The translations under genes were made by a program, and so were the position numbers. From contig JAUVFR010000011.1 of assembly GCA_030594205.1 (NCBI GenBank), forward strand, positions 1 through 39,218: a stretch of 39,218 nucleotides of DNA, read 5' to 3'. Positions 32,492 to 39,133 of this stretch are shown in pieces (position 1 is the first letter of the stretch; each line of letters opens with the position of its first letter). The notes under the pieces were generated by a model. The model worked only from the letters and a program-made list of their open reading frames with translations, had not been told where the DNA came from and searched no databases. Source of the stretch: Methanobacteriota archaeon (GTDB lineage: Archaea > Thermoplasmatota > Thermoplasmata > RBG-16-68-12 > JAJISG01).

Positions 32492-32734
32492 TTAGGGACG
32501 ACCCGGGGCACTGGCCCACCCCCTCGTGGACCGTCCTTTGCACCCTCGCCGATCTGGAGCATGTCGCTCTTCTGAAGGCACAGGGAAAGGGAGGGCGGCC
32601 TCCGCGGTTGCCCCACCCGGGCGAACAACCCCACCCACGAGGGTGAACAGGAGGACCACGAAGAGGAGGAATCCTACGCGCCAGGGGGCAGGCTCTCTCA
32701 GGCTCCATCCGATTAGGAGGGCGAGACGTCTCAG
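32492..32734 (-). CDS. Possible small membrane protein without a standard start codon
   Basis: A minus-strand frame open from 32749 to a TAA at 32492-32494 encodes RRLALLIGWSLREPAPWRVG followed by FLLFVVLLFTLVGGVVRPGG. That is a plausible amphipathic start plus one membrane helix, with strongly GC-biased third positions over about 45 codons. No ATG, GTG or TTG precedes the hydrophobic part; a CTG at 32734 is the only candidate. The last 30 codons lose the bias. It may be a real small gene with an odd start, a decayed gene, or chance. The rest of 32459-32816 holds only the lipA promoter. Confidence 0.22.
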   Translation of the reverse strand: MRRLALLIGWSLREPAPWRVGFLLFVVLLFTLVGGVVRPGGATAEAALPFPVPSEERHAPDRRGCKGRSTRGWASAPGRP

Positions 32735-32816
32735 CGAATCCCCTCGTGGTCACCTCGATGATTCGAACCGCGACAGACTTGAGGCATAATGGTAGCACGC
32801 CTGGCTGTTCAGTAGC

Positions 32817-33986
32817 TCAGGGTCCTACATCCCCTTTCCCGCCTGGAGGTCGAAGTCGGAGGTAAGCGACGACCGCGACGAGGACCGCCACGGCCGCGAA
32901 AAGGAAGACCGCGCTCCAGGGGAACAACTCGGGCTCAGCAGAGGAGCCGCCGGGATCGGTTGCATCTCCCGGTCCACCGCCCTCATCCTCCGAGCCTTGC
33001 CCTGTGTCTCCTCCCGTGTCCCCCCCCTCATCGTCGCCGGCACCGCCCCCCGAACCTCCGGCATCGGGCTCAGGAAACTGGAAGATATTCGTCTCCACGA
33101 GGTGCATGAAGGAGAAGTGGCCCGGATGCCCGCCGGGGAAGTCGCCAAAGACCTTCAGGATGACCAAACCGTACAGGTTGAAGAGTAGGTCGTCGTAGTG
33201 CCAGCTGTAGCTGACGAGCAGGAGGGAGGTAGCAGGGTCGTGATAGCGGCCCGCCATCGGAATGGTCTGCTGTCTCTGACCCCAACCGCTTGCGACATAC
33301 CTACCGAAGCCTTCCGGAATGGACCCGCCGCCGCCTCGAAGGTCAACGAAAGTGTCGACCCCATAGGTGACGTCAAGGTTGGCTGCATCGCCGGGGTCCA
33401 CGCTTTTTGTCACACGAAGAGGGACGCTGACAAGCGTTTTCCCTAACCAATTCCGAACAATCTCGGCCTGGCCCTGGGCTACTTCCCGGGGCGTGACGTG
33501 GAAGGTCCACCGGCCAATGTCCCTGCCGCCCTCCATGACATCCAAGGTAGCAAGGTCGACACGAAGGGTGTGCTCCGCGTGCAGCACCTCAAGGATGGCC
33601 TGGTACACGGGGTCCTTGTCGCCGGGGCGCCAGGTGTCATTCCTGACCTTCAGGAATGCCCCGGGATAAGACTCGATCCCCCATCCGGACATCTGGAGCC
33701 GGACCGTGGCGGTCCCGCCCGTCACGTCAACAACGTCCCATCGCAGCTTTACGGCGCAGACCTTGGCATGGATGTGAATCTGATCGGAGTCGGTCTCTGC
33801 ATCGGGGAAACCGAAGAACGGAGGGTAGAACCAGGCGCTCCCTGGAAAGCAATCATCGCTCATATATACGGCATGATCACCGACCTGAAGAATCGGGGTC
33901 TGGTTGGCCGAGGCCCTCCCCGCGGGTAGAGCCGTCACTAGCACAAACGCAAGGCTTGCCGCGAAGATCCAATCACGACGTTTCAT
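32817..33986 (-). CDS. Secreted, C-terminally anchored protein with acidic low-complexity stalk
   Basis: I do not recognise this 389-residue protein. Residues 1-27 are a signal peptide (KRRDWIFAASLAFVLVTALP...ASA). A mostly beta extracellular domain covers about 30-305. A Gly/Asp/Glu-rich low-complexity stalk spans about 308-350, followed by a membrane helix (about 355-375) and an RLRPPGGKG tail. The design, an ectodomain held off the membrane by an acidic stalk, is common for archaeal surface proteins. It starts 5 nt after the stop of the small secreted protein and is probably co-transcribed with it. Confidence 0.75.
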   Translation of the reverse strand: MKRRDWIFAASLAFVLVTALPAGRASANQTPILQVGDHAVYMSDDCFPGSAWFYPPFFGFPDAETDSDQIHIHAKVCAVKLRWDVVDVTGGTATVRLQMSGWGIESYPGAFLKVRNDTWRPGDKDPVYQAILEVLHAEHTLRVDLATLDVMEGGRDIGRWTFHVTPREVAQGQAEIVRNWLGKTLVSVPLRVTKSVDPGDAANLDVTYGVDTFVDLRGGGGSIPEGFGRYVASGWGQRQQTIPMAGRYHDPATSLLLVSYSWHYDDLLFNLYGLVILKVFGDFPGGHPGHFSFMHLVETNIFQFPEPDAGGSGGGAGDDEGGDTGGDTGQGSEDEGGGPGDATDPGGSSAEPELFPWSAVFLFAAVAVLVAVVAYLRLRPPGGKGDVGP

Positions 33987-33991
33987 CAGGC

Positions 33992-34384
33992 CTAAGTGTA
34001 ACAGGGCGGCTCCTCTGGTTGATCTGGCAGAGCGGCTCTCGCCTTGTAAACGTATGGGAACCCGTTCTTGGTGAGCCAGGTCTCAGTCCATCCCTCCTCC
34101 CAGGTGTAGTCTCCAGCATTGTAGGAATCCCATTCCCAGTCCCATGGACTAGGGCCGGCATAGCTCGCACCCGGCGTATGAGACCATGTGTAATACTTGC
34201 AGTCGCTGGAGCGTAGGATCGCGGTTGTTTTGGCGTAGAGGAAAGCGACGCCCGGAGGGGTCAAGTCGTCGCTCCCATCCGTGTCCACGGCGGAGACAGT
34301 CTGGTCCGCGACTGCGAACGAGGTGTACATCAAGATGGCGAAGAGAAAGGCACCCACTACTTGCGCAATGCGAGCGGCAGTCAT
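33992..34384 (-). CDS. Small secreted protein of unknown function
   Basis: A 130-residue protein. Residues 1-27 form a signal peptide (TAARIAQVVGAFLFAILMYTSFAVA). The mature part is aromatic-rich (WSHTPGASYAG, PWDWEWDSYNAGDYTWEEGW) with two cysteines (DCKYY and the C-terminal PPCYT) that could form a disulfide. No family is recognised. The ATG at 34384 is chosen because a strong TATA box (34413-34421) ends 29 nt upstream; an upstream TTG at 34414 would fall inside that box. It heads a two-gene unit with the anchored protein. Confidence 0.65.
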   Translation of the reverse strand: MTAARIAQVVGAFLFAILMYTSFAVADQTVSAVDTDGSDDLTPPGVAFLYAKTTAILRSSDCKYYTWSHTPGASYAGPSPWDWEWDSYNAGDYTWEEGWTETWLTKNGFPYVYKARAALPDQPEEPPCYT

Positions 34385-34412
34385 GTTTCCACGGCCCTCG
34401 GTAGATTTCAAC

Positions 34413-34421
34413 AATATATAT
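34413..34421 (-). promoter_or_regulatory. TATA box of the secreted-protein pair
   Basis: ATATATATT on the minus strand, 29-37 nt before the ATG at 34384; one of the strongest TATA sequences in the window. Confidence 0.55.
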
Positions 34422-34815
34422 CGTTTTCGATAGTTCGGTCCTAAGTGACGGGGAAAACATCAGAAGTTCACTCGCATATTGAGGGAACAAGGAGTCCTCG
34501 CCAGAAGAGGATCAGTTCGAACGCTTAAGTCGAGGTCACAGGATTAGGGCGGCGACGATGCTTTGCATGTGTTTCAGGAGCAAGTCCCATGAATCGTGAC
34601 TCTTGGTCATCTGGGCCATAAGGTGACAAGATGACGGAGGTAGACTTAGGAGGCCAGGATCCGTCTGGAATTCGTGGCATGATGTTCGGAGGACGTCGAA
34701 CGCGCAGGACTTCGGTAGCCGGCTCTAGCTGCATCTGGACACCCAGGGTGTGTTCGCAATAGCACCGAATGCATATGGGTCGACGTTAACTGGCGGGTCC
34801 TTCTCCCACGCCTCG
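34422..34815. other. Gene-free stretch with lower GC
   Basis: No frame here has a recognisable domain; the longest (minus strand, 34525-34734) lacks coding-type codon use. Some C-box-like GATGA words occur, but no matching D boxes at guide-RNA spacing. GTTAACT near 34785 could be the TATA box of the regulator downstream. Confidence 0.4.
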
Positions 34816-35142
34816 ATGAGCAGCGGCCGCCAATCGGTGGTCAGAGGGAGCGCACTGACCGACAGGATGCACAAGGACCTGGATCTGCTCCGCCGCCACG
34901 TTACCCTGTTGAAGGTTGTGGAGGAACACCAGCCCATCGGCCTCATCCGACTCGCGAAGCGGTCGGGATATCCGCAGCATCGCGTCCGGTATACGCTGCG
35001 AATCCTTGAGCAAGAGGGGCTCGTCCTGCCCTCCCAGAAGGGGGCGGTCACCACGGCGAGGGCGAAGCGGTTTCGCGAGAAGCTGCGGGTCCTCCTGGAA
35101 GAAATGAAGAGGACCCTCGAATCGCTGAAGGACTCCCTCTGA
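34816..35142 (+). CDS. Winged-helix transcriptional regulator, small archaeal type
   Basis: A 108-residue protein from ATG at 34816. Residues about 20-75 form a winged helix: HKDLDLLRRHVTLLKVVEEHQPIGLIRLAKRSGYPQHRVRYTLRILEQEGLVLPSQKGAV. The C-terminal third is a basic coiled-coil-like helix suited to dimerisation. A second ATG at 34867 begins just before the conserved part; the earlier one is preferred because a TATA-like GTTAACT lies about 30 nt upstream. The target is unknown. Confidence 0.65.
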   Translation: MSSGRQSVVRGSALTDRMHKDLDLLRRHVTLLKVVEEHQPIGLIRLAKRSGYPQHRVRYTLRILEQEGLVLPSQKGAVTTARAKRFREKLRVLLEEMKRTLESLKDSL

Positions 35143-35640
35143 ACTCCGACGAAGAAGCTCTGCTTCAGGAACCTGAGGAATAGACGGGCTGGATTGCATG
35201 AGGTTGTCGGGCGGGGACTGGATCTGGTCAACACCTCGAGATATGCATCGCCTCACGTTGAGCTGCTCATCAGTGGCAGGCCCTCCGCCGGATCGCCCCG
35301 TCTCGTTTGAGATACCGGCAGGAGACGGGGACGATAATGGGCACGAACCATCCCACTCTCTGACCGTTAAGCGGCCTTTACGGCTCTCATTCCGAGGACT
35401 TTCGTTTCAGCCGTGTAACAGCGGGCTCTATGAAGACGACGATGAGGGTTCCGTGCCCTCCTCCGAATCGCGTCCTCGCAGTTCAGAACCCCCATGCTCG
35501 TTCTCAATTGCCGATGGCCACAACATGGCCGTCCTTCGAGGGGAGACCTACGGCGGCGGCCAGCTCGGACCAGATCCCCAGAACATTCGCCACGCCCATC
35601 GAGTTCTAAACCCCTTGGACTCCAGCCCGAGACTGGTCGT
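35143..35640. other. Stretch with no intact gene
   Basis: Open frames cross this region but show no family, and their codon use does not match neighbouring genes. It precedes a fragment of a nucleotidyltransferase and may be decayed sequence. Confidence 0.4.
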
Positions 35641-35910
35641 GTCGACGGGATTCTCGTACAGGGAGACTTCACAGCTGCAGACGATCGGGACGTCGACCTA
35701 CTGACATCCTCGCCCAGTGCAACCTTTGACGAGCTGTGGTCAAGGCGTTTGACCTTGCACTTCCATGGAGTCCCGATTGCTGTTCTGCCTCGACCCGACC
35801 AGATCCGCCTCCGGATGAAATCTATTACTATGCTGAAGGCCGAAAAGGGACTCCGCAACGACGATTTAAGGCGAAAGATGCCCGTATCGAGTGAAATTGA
35901 CCTCAATTAA
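35641..35910 (+). pseudogene. Remnant of a nucleotidyltransferase-like protein (C-terminal part)
   Basis: The plus frame reads DDRDVDLLTSSPSATFDELWSRR, then HGVPIAVLPRPDQIRLRMKS and KGLRNDDLRRK. This matches the second half of small nucleotidyltransferase-like proteins (AbiEii/MNT group), where a DVD-L block is followed by ELW-RR, G-V-I-VL, a D-LI-K-K helix and a DL--L end. The expected N-terminal glycine-serine or VGG-AV motif is absent in all three plus frames upstream, so only the 3' part remains. It may be a relic of a mobile defence or toxin-antitoxin gene. The match rests on pattern only. Confidence 0.35.
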
Positions 35911-35942
35911 GGCTGAGAACTGCCCTTTGCCCACGGAGTCGC

Positions 35943-36485
35943 CTAGAGGCCCACCCGCTCCCAGAGATCAAGGAAGTCCTCCACCAGGTCGGCCGGGGGA
36001 CGAAACCGGATGAGGAGCTGGAGCACGCTCTCCGGATTCCGGAGCTGATAATGCTTCACGCGGCCCGCCGTTCGAACATCGACCAGCCGGAGGCGGAGGA
36101 GCTTTCTCAGGTGATAGTTGAGGGTGGCCGCCCCCACGCCCATCTCCCCTCGAAGCATGGGCCCCGCGACATCGCCCTGTTCGAGGAGGATCAGCATGAG
36201 CTGGAGCGGACGCCGTTGCCGGAGCAAGGCCAGCATCCGTTTCTCGGCGGGGCCATACTGTTCCCGAAACTGGGTCTCGTCCCACTCCCGTGGATAGTAT
36301 CGGAGATACCCGCCCTCGCGGAGGGTCGTGAGCGCCCCTCGAGCCTCGAGATACTCGAGATGATATTGTAGACCTCGCACGTCCATCCCGAGTCGTCGCT
36401 CCAGCTCGCGCAGGTGGAGCCCCGGGTACTCGGTGAGGAGTTCGAAGATCCGCCGTCGACTCTCGAGGTCTAGGACCTCCTTCAC
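35943..36485 (-). CDS. Tandem winged-helix transcriptional regulator
   Basis: A 180-residue protein with two winged-helix domains: residues about 5-70 (LESRRRIFELLTEYPGLHLRELERRLGMDVRGLQYHLEYLEARGALTTLREGGYLRYYP) and about 85-155 (KRMLALLRQRRPLQLMLILLEQ...GVGAATLNYHLRKLLRLRLVDVRTAGRVKHYQL). The C-terminus is a short helical tail. The start is a GTG at 36485 that overlaps the stop of the membrane gene (GTGA), with AGGAG 6 nt upstream; the longer open frame is a shadow of that gene. Coupling to a membrane protein suggests a membrane-derived signal. Confidence 0.8.
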   Translation of the reverse strand: MKEVLDLESRRRIFELLTEYPGLHLRELERRLGMDVRGLQYHLEYLEARGALTTLREGGYLRYYPREWDETQFREQYGPAEKRMLALLRQRRPLQLMLILLEQGDVAGPMLRGEMGVGAATLNYHLRKLLRLRLVDVRTAGRVKHYQLRNPESVLQLLIRFRPPADLVEDFLDLWERVGL

Positions 36486-36760
36486 GACGATCTCCTTCGA
36501 AACAGGGCGAAGTAGAAGCTCGCCAGGATCGCCGTGTCGAAGAGGGCGGAGTAGAGAAGGAGACCCTCCGGGAGGGACGCAAAGAGGAACACCGTGAGGA
36601 CGAGGTTCTTGACGAAGAACGCGCCGAAGGCAACGGAGATGAGAAGGATGCGGCGCTCCGGGGAGCGGAGGGAGGAGAGGAGAGCGAGCGCGAGGAGGGC
36701 GAGGGAGAGGACGGTGGCCCAGGCGAGGGCTCCAATCTGGAGGTCGAGGTGGAAGGTCAT
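36482..36760 (-). CDS. Small three-helix membrane protein coupled to the tandem winged-helix regulator
   Basis: A 92-residue protein from ATG at 36760 with three hydrophobic helices: IGALAWATVLSLALLALALL, ILLISVAFGAFFVKNLVLTVFLF and LLLYSALFDTAILASFYFAL, ending with RRRSS. CTCTAAATA (36781-36788) lies 21-28 nt upstream, so transcription is probably leaderless. Similar membrane/winged-helix pairs recur in Thermoplasmata genomes to my knowledge. It probably senses something at the membrane and controls the regulator, which is inferred. Confidence 0.65.
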   Translation of the reverse strand: MTFHLDLQIGALAWATVLSLALLALALLSSLRSPERRILLISVAFGAFFVKNLVLTVFLFASLPEGLLLYSALFDTAILASFYFALFRRRSS

Positions 36761-36780
36761 CGACCACGGATGGACGGTGG

Positions 36781-36788
36781 TATTTAGA
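36781..36788 (-). promoter_or_regulatory. TATA box of the membrane/winged-helix pair
   Basis: CTCTAAATA on the minus strand, 21-28 nt before the ATG at 36760. Confidence 0.45.
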
Positions 36789-37093
36789 GGATTTGTGGGG
36801 CAGACTGCGTGTCTCCGCAAAGCAGATATGGGCCCCCACCGGCAGACGACCGATTCCCGTCCGAGTCTCTGGCGACCCCATGAGCACATCTCGGAACACG
36901 ACGCGAGGAGAGGAGGAACCGTGATTCACTCTCACGTTCATCTCTGGACGCGCTGGGTCCCCGGGCACTCGGCATCGGCCCCTACAGCCCTCGATTACTT
37001 CCGGAAGGACATCGGAAGTCCTGCCTGAATCATTGGACGAGCCCGTGCCTCGGGACCCGCCTTTCTGGCGCAACTGATTATTGTCTCGGTGAC
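36789..37093. other. Divergent intergenic region, nothing recognised
   Basis: Between the divergent membrane/regulator pair and the DUF835 gene. Open frames have no domains. No tRNA or repeat is seen. Confidence 0.4.
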
Positions 37094-37131
37094 CTTTAAT
37101 AGCTTGAGTTCCGAGTCACAAGAGGACTCGG
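37094..37131 (+). promoter_or_regulatory. TATA box and 7-7-7 palindrome before the DUF835 gene
   Basis: CTTTAATAG (37094-37102) is followed by the perfect inverted repeat CCGAGTC-acaagag-GACTCGG (37111-37131), which sits between the TATA box and the start codon at 37140. It could be a repressor site over the transcription start or a hairpin at the 5' end of the mRNA. Confidence 0.45.
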
Positions 37132-37139
37132 GAGAGGCC

Positions 37140-37673
37140 ATGCTGGACGGGATTGTTGGTGGCACCACTTACCTCGTGAAGGAGCCTCGCGGCCAGGCGG
37201 CCTTCGCACTTTTTACGCGTCTCACCTCCCCCGACCATCCGGGTCTCTGCATTACACGAAAGCACCCGCAGGTAGCCCGGGCGCAATGGAACCTCCCGAA
37301 ATCCGTGGACCTCAAGTGGCTCACGCCGTCCGTGGGTGGGGATCGGATTGACCCGAAATCGCTAAACTTGCTGACCCGCATCATCTACGAGTTTGTCCTG
37401 GAACATCCGCACGGCATGATTCTCCTGGACGGCCTCGAATACATCCTCTTTCACAATGAATTCTCCAAGACCCTCCTCTTCATAGAGCACTTGAACGATC
37501 TGATCATGCAGAGCCAGGCGGTCCTGCTGGCCCCCATCAGTCCGGAGGCGCTCAAGGGCCACGACGTCGCCTTCCTCGAGCGAAACACCGAGGTGTTGGA
37601 GGGAGAGACCCTGGCCTCGAAGGCCCGGGTCGAGAAGTTCGTCCGCCTGATCGACGACTACCTGAAAAGGTAG
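37140..37673 (+). CDS. DUF835 domain protein
   Basis: A 177-residue protein from ATG at 37140 that is essentially a single DUF835 domain: GTTYLVKEPRGQAAFALFTRL...HPGLCITRKHP, VDLKWLTPSVGGDRIDP, then GMILLDGLEYILFHNEFSKTLLFIEHLNDLI and LLAPISPEALKGHDVAFLER. DUF835 proteins are common in Thermoplasmata and Thermococci, often attached to sensor domains; this one is free-standing. The function is unknown, and an ATPase-derived fold acting in signalling is one guess. GGGAGAGG precedes the ATG. A GTG at 37089 is rejected because it would lie upstream of the TATA box. Confidence 0.85.
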   Translation: MLDGIVGGTTYLVKEPRGQAAFALFTRLTSPDHPGLCITRKHPQVARAQWNLPKSVDLKWLTPSVGGDRIDPKSLNLLTRIIYEFVLEHPHGMILLDGLEYILFHNEFSKTLLFIEHLNDLIMQSQAVLLAPISPEALKGHDVAFLERNTEVLEGETLASKARVEKFVRLIDDYLKR

Positions 37674-37699
37674 AACTAAGCGACACTCCGGGTCATTCC

Positions 37700-37785
37700 A
37701 CGCCTGAAGGTATACCATCCCGAAATCTCGTTTGTCCAGCGGATCTCCAAGGATGGCCAACAAACGTCCAGATCGGGGGAATGGG
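37700..37785. repeat. Hairpin repeat, copy 1
   Basis: 86 nt that closely match 38975-39059 in the same orientation. The shared words are ACGCCTGA-GGTATACCAT, CTCGTTTGTCC, CGTCCA-AT and GGGGGA-TGGG. Within this copy CCAT/ATGG, CCCGA/TCGGG, ATCT/AGAT and CGTTTGT/ACAAACG pair to give a long imperfect hairpin. It lies between the 3' ends of the DUF835 and gp19-like genes. Confidence 0.55.
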
Positions 37786-37857
37786 ACCATTCAATTGCGA
37801 ACTGTTCGGGAAGGTCCCAGGAAAGCAACATAGCTCACGGTGCCATTTGGATCTCGT

Positions 37858-37867
37858 AAAAAAAAAA
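37858..37867 (-). terminator. T10 terminator of the gp19-like gene
   Basis: Ten consecutive T on the minus strand, beginning 24 nt after the stop of the gp19-like gene; the longest homopolymer I noticed and a good archaeal termination signal. Confidence 0.55.
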
Positions 37868-37890
37868 GGAAAGAGGGGAGTCGAAGCTCA

Positions 37891-38349
37891 TTACGCGAGT
37901 TGGATAAACTCCGTCGCGATTACGAGGTTCTCGATGGCGGCCTCACCGGGCAGTCCCCCCAATTTGCCGATCTCGTAGGCAGCAGGCCACGCCTCAAAGA
38001 AGTTGAAGCGCAGGACCTCCGTCCCTGAGCGGTCCAGGAAGACCACGCTCCCGGTCTTTCGGTTGACCACGCCGGCCATGGTGTGAGTGTACCACTCAAA
38101 CAGCTCCATGTTCGTCGTGACCCCTCGCGTCAGGACGATGGGGCCGCACGTGGTCACTCCTGGCAGCAGGAGGACCTGGTCGCCGCCGCCTTCCCGGAAC
38201 TCGACGACCTCCGTCTGACATCCCAGCCCGGTGACCTCCTGGAAGCGAGCGGGATCCGAGGTGATGCCTTCGATTTCGACGAGGAAACGATAGGCGGGGA
38301 AGGCGTCTCCTTCCCGTTCCGTCCCCGGGGCAATGACCACGGTCGCCAC
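37891..38349 (-). CDS. Phage tail tube-like (T4 gp19 family) protein, orphan, probably membrane-anchored
   Basis: At least 152 residues. From AYRFLVEIEGI to the end it follows the gp19 tube-protein pattern used by contractile tails and extracellular injection systems: ARFQEVTGLGCQTEVVEFREGGG, LLPGVTTCGPIVLTRGVTTNMELFEWY, VNRKTGSVVFLDRSGTEVLRFNFFEAWPAAYE, and AAIENLVIATEFI. The GTG at 38349 is the first standard start. However, the frame stays open to 38415, and its extra codons encode KKSVAYGFAGVILVGLFVATVVIA, a signal-anchor-like helix, after GGGGAGGTGA at 38424-38433. The true start is therefore probably upstream, at a non-standard codon (ATA at 38406) or hidden by a one-base error. No sheath, baseplate or ATPase genes are near. 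Confidence 0.8.
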   Translation of the reverse strand: MATVVIAPGTEREGDAFPAYRFLVEIEGITSDPARFQEVTGLGCQTEVVEFREGGGDQVLLLPGVTTCGPIVLTRGVTTNMELFEWYTHTMAGVVNRKTGSVVFLDRSGTEVLRFNFFEAWPAAYEIGKLGGLPGEAAIENLVIATEFIQLA

Positions 38350-38448
38350 AAACAGGCCGACCAGAATGACGCCGGCGAATCCGTAGGCGACGCTCTTTTT
38401 CGTTATGTTTTTCGTTCAAATCACCTCCCCCCGCTCGGCGGGCCCTGG

Positions 38449-38456
38449 GTATTTCT
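38449..38456 (-). promoter_or_regulatory. TATA-like box of the gp19-like gene
   Basis: AGAAATAC on the minus strand, upstream of the strong GGGGAGGTGA at 38424-38433. The expected transcription start is near 38425, at the Shine-Dalgarno itself, which leaves a very short leader. Confidence 0.35.
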
Positions 38457-38577
38457 ACCGCGCCCCTCCTTGGCGCCCGCCGCCAACATCGGATGGTATG
38501 GTTTGTTAGTTGCGGTATTCTCAATCGCGATAATGCCCGTGCATGCAGCCTACATGCAGGTTCGGACGTGCCGCAGC

Positions 38578-38844
38578 CTATGTGAGCGAGCCTTCGAATC
38601 CGAGCACGTCGTCTTTGAGGGAGCAGCTCTCGCAAACGGGTGTGCCCTTTTCCTCGAAGAAAACGGGGATCCGGACCACATAGGAGGAGTCAAGCTTCCG
38701 GAATGTAGTTCGGTCCCGAGAGATGAAGTCCTGGCTGCCATTGGGCCGGGTGACGAGGTAGGAGCGACGGCTCTTTGCCATTACCCTTTTGATGGCGATG
38801 AACACCTTCCATTCGGCATCGTTCCCGCAGAACTCGCAAAGCAA
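38578..38844 (-). CDS. Small zinc-finger protein
   Basis: An 88-residue protein with two CxxC knuckles, CEFC near the N-terminus and CESC near residue 70, separated by a basic stretch (IKRVMAKSRRSYLVTR). Together they can bind one zinc. No named family. The start is a TTG at 38844 directly before the first knuckle, with CAGTAAGG about 26-31 nt upstream as a possible TATA-like box. It is in the same orientation as the gp19-like gene, 160-230 nt upstream of it. Confidence 0.5.
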   Translation of the reverse strand: MLCEFCGNDAEWKVFIAIKRVMAKSRRSYLVTRPNGSQDFISRDRTTFRKLDSSYVVRIPVFFEEKGTPVCESCSLKDDVLGFEGSLT

Positions 38845-38974
38845 CGGAACGAAGACGGCCGGACTGCCCTTACTGTTTTCGGGAATGAGGGGGGCTTACC
38901 GCCGTCACCTGGCACCTATCCACGCAGGAGAGGCCGGAGGTTGTCCCGGAATACCTATCCTAACACCATTGCTC

Positions 38975-39059
38975 ACGCCTGAGGGTATACCATTCCGGAG
39001 CCTCGTTTGTCCGCCGGGGCGGCAGGAATTGCCGCCATCCGTCCAAATTGGGGGATGGG
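38975..39059. repeat. Hairpin repeat, copy 2
   Basis: 85 nt similar to 37700-37785. Here the inner stem is GGCGGCA-ggaat-TGCCGCC (39018-39036) instead of the CGTTTGT stem of copy 1, while the outer CCAT/ATGG pairing is kept. The fold is conserved with a changed inner sequence. It lies upstream of the zinc-finger gene. Confidence 0.55.
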
Positions 39060-39082
39060 GCTGTGCTGTACCTAAGATTTGA

Positions 39083-39106
39083 GAGTCTTTATCATACCCA
39101 AGACTC
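39083..39106. promoter_or_regulatory. Palindrome enclosing a TATA-like box
   Basis: GAGTCTT-tatcataccc-AAGACTC is a perfect 7-10-7 inverted repeat. TTTATCAT (39088-39095) overlaps its left arm and lies 39-46 nt before the partial gene at 39134. It is a possible operator over that promoter. Confidence 0.4.
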
Positions 39107-39133
39107 ATCCTGGTCGGCGGGGGGAGGATGTTG

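Noticed and set aside
32755-32815. tRNA-like sequence: GGTTCGAATC on the minus strand and a D-arm-like GGCATAATGGTAGCACGCC on the plus strand
   Set aside because: The T-stem would have two central mismatches, the two arm-like pieces are on opposite strands, and no acceptor or anticodon stem can be formed. Treated as coincidence.
35198-35704. 168-codon plus frame in the gene-poor region
   Set aside because: No domain and no coding-type codon use; the only family-like sequence in the area is in another frame (35641-35910).
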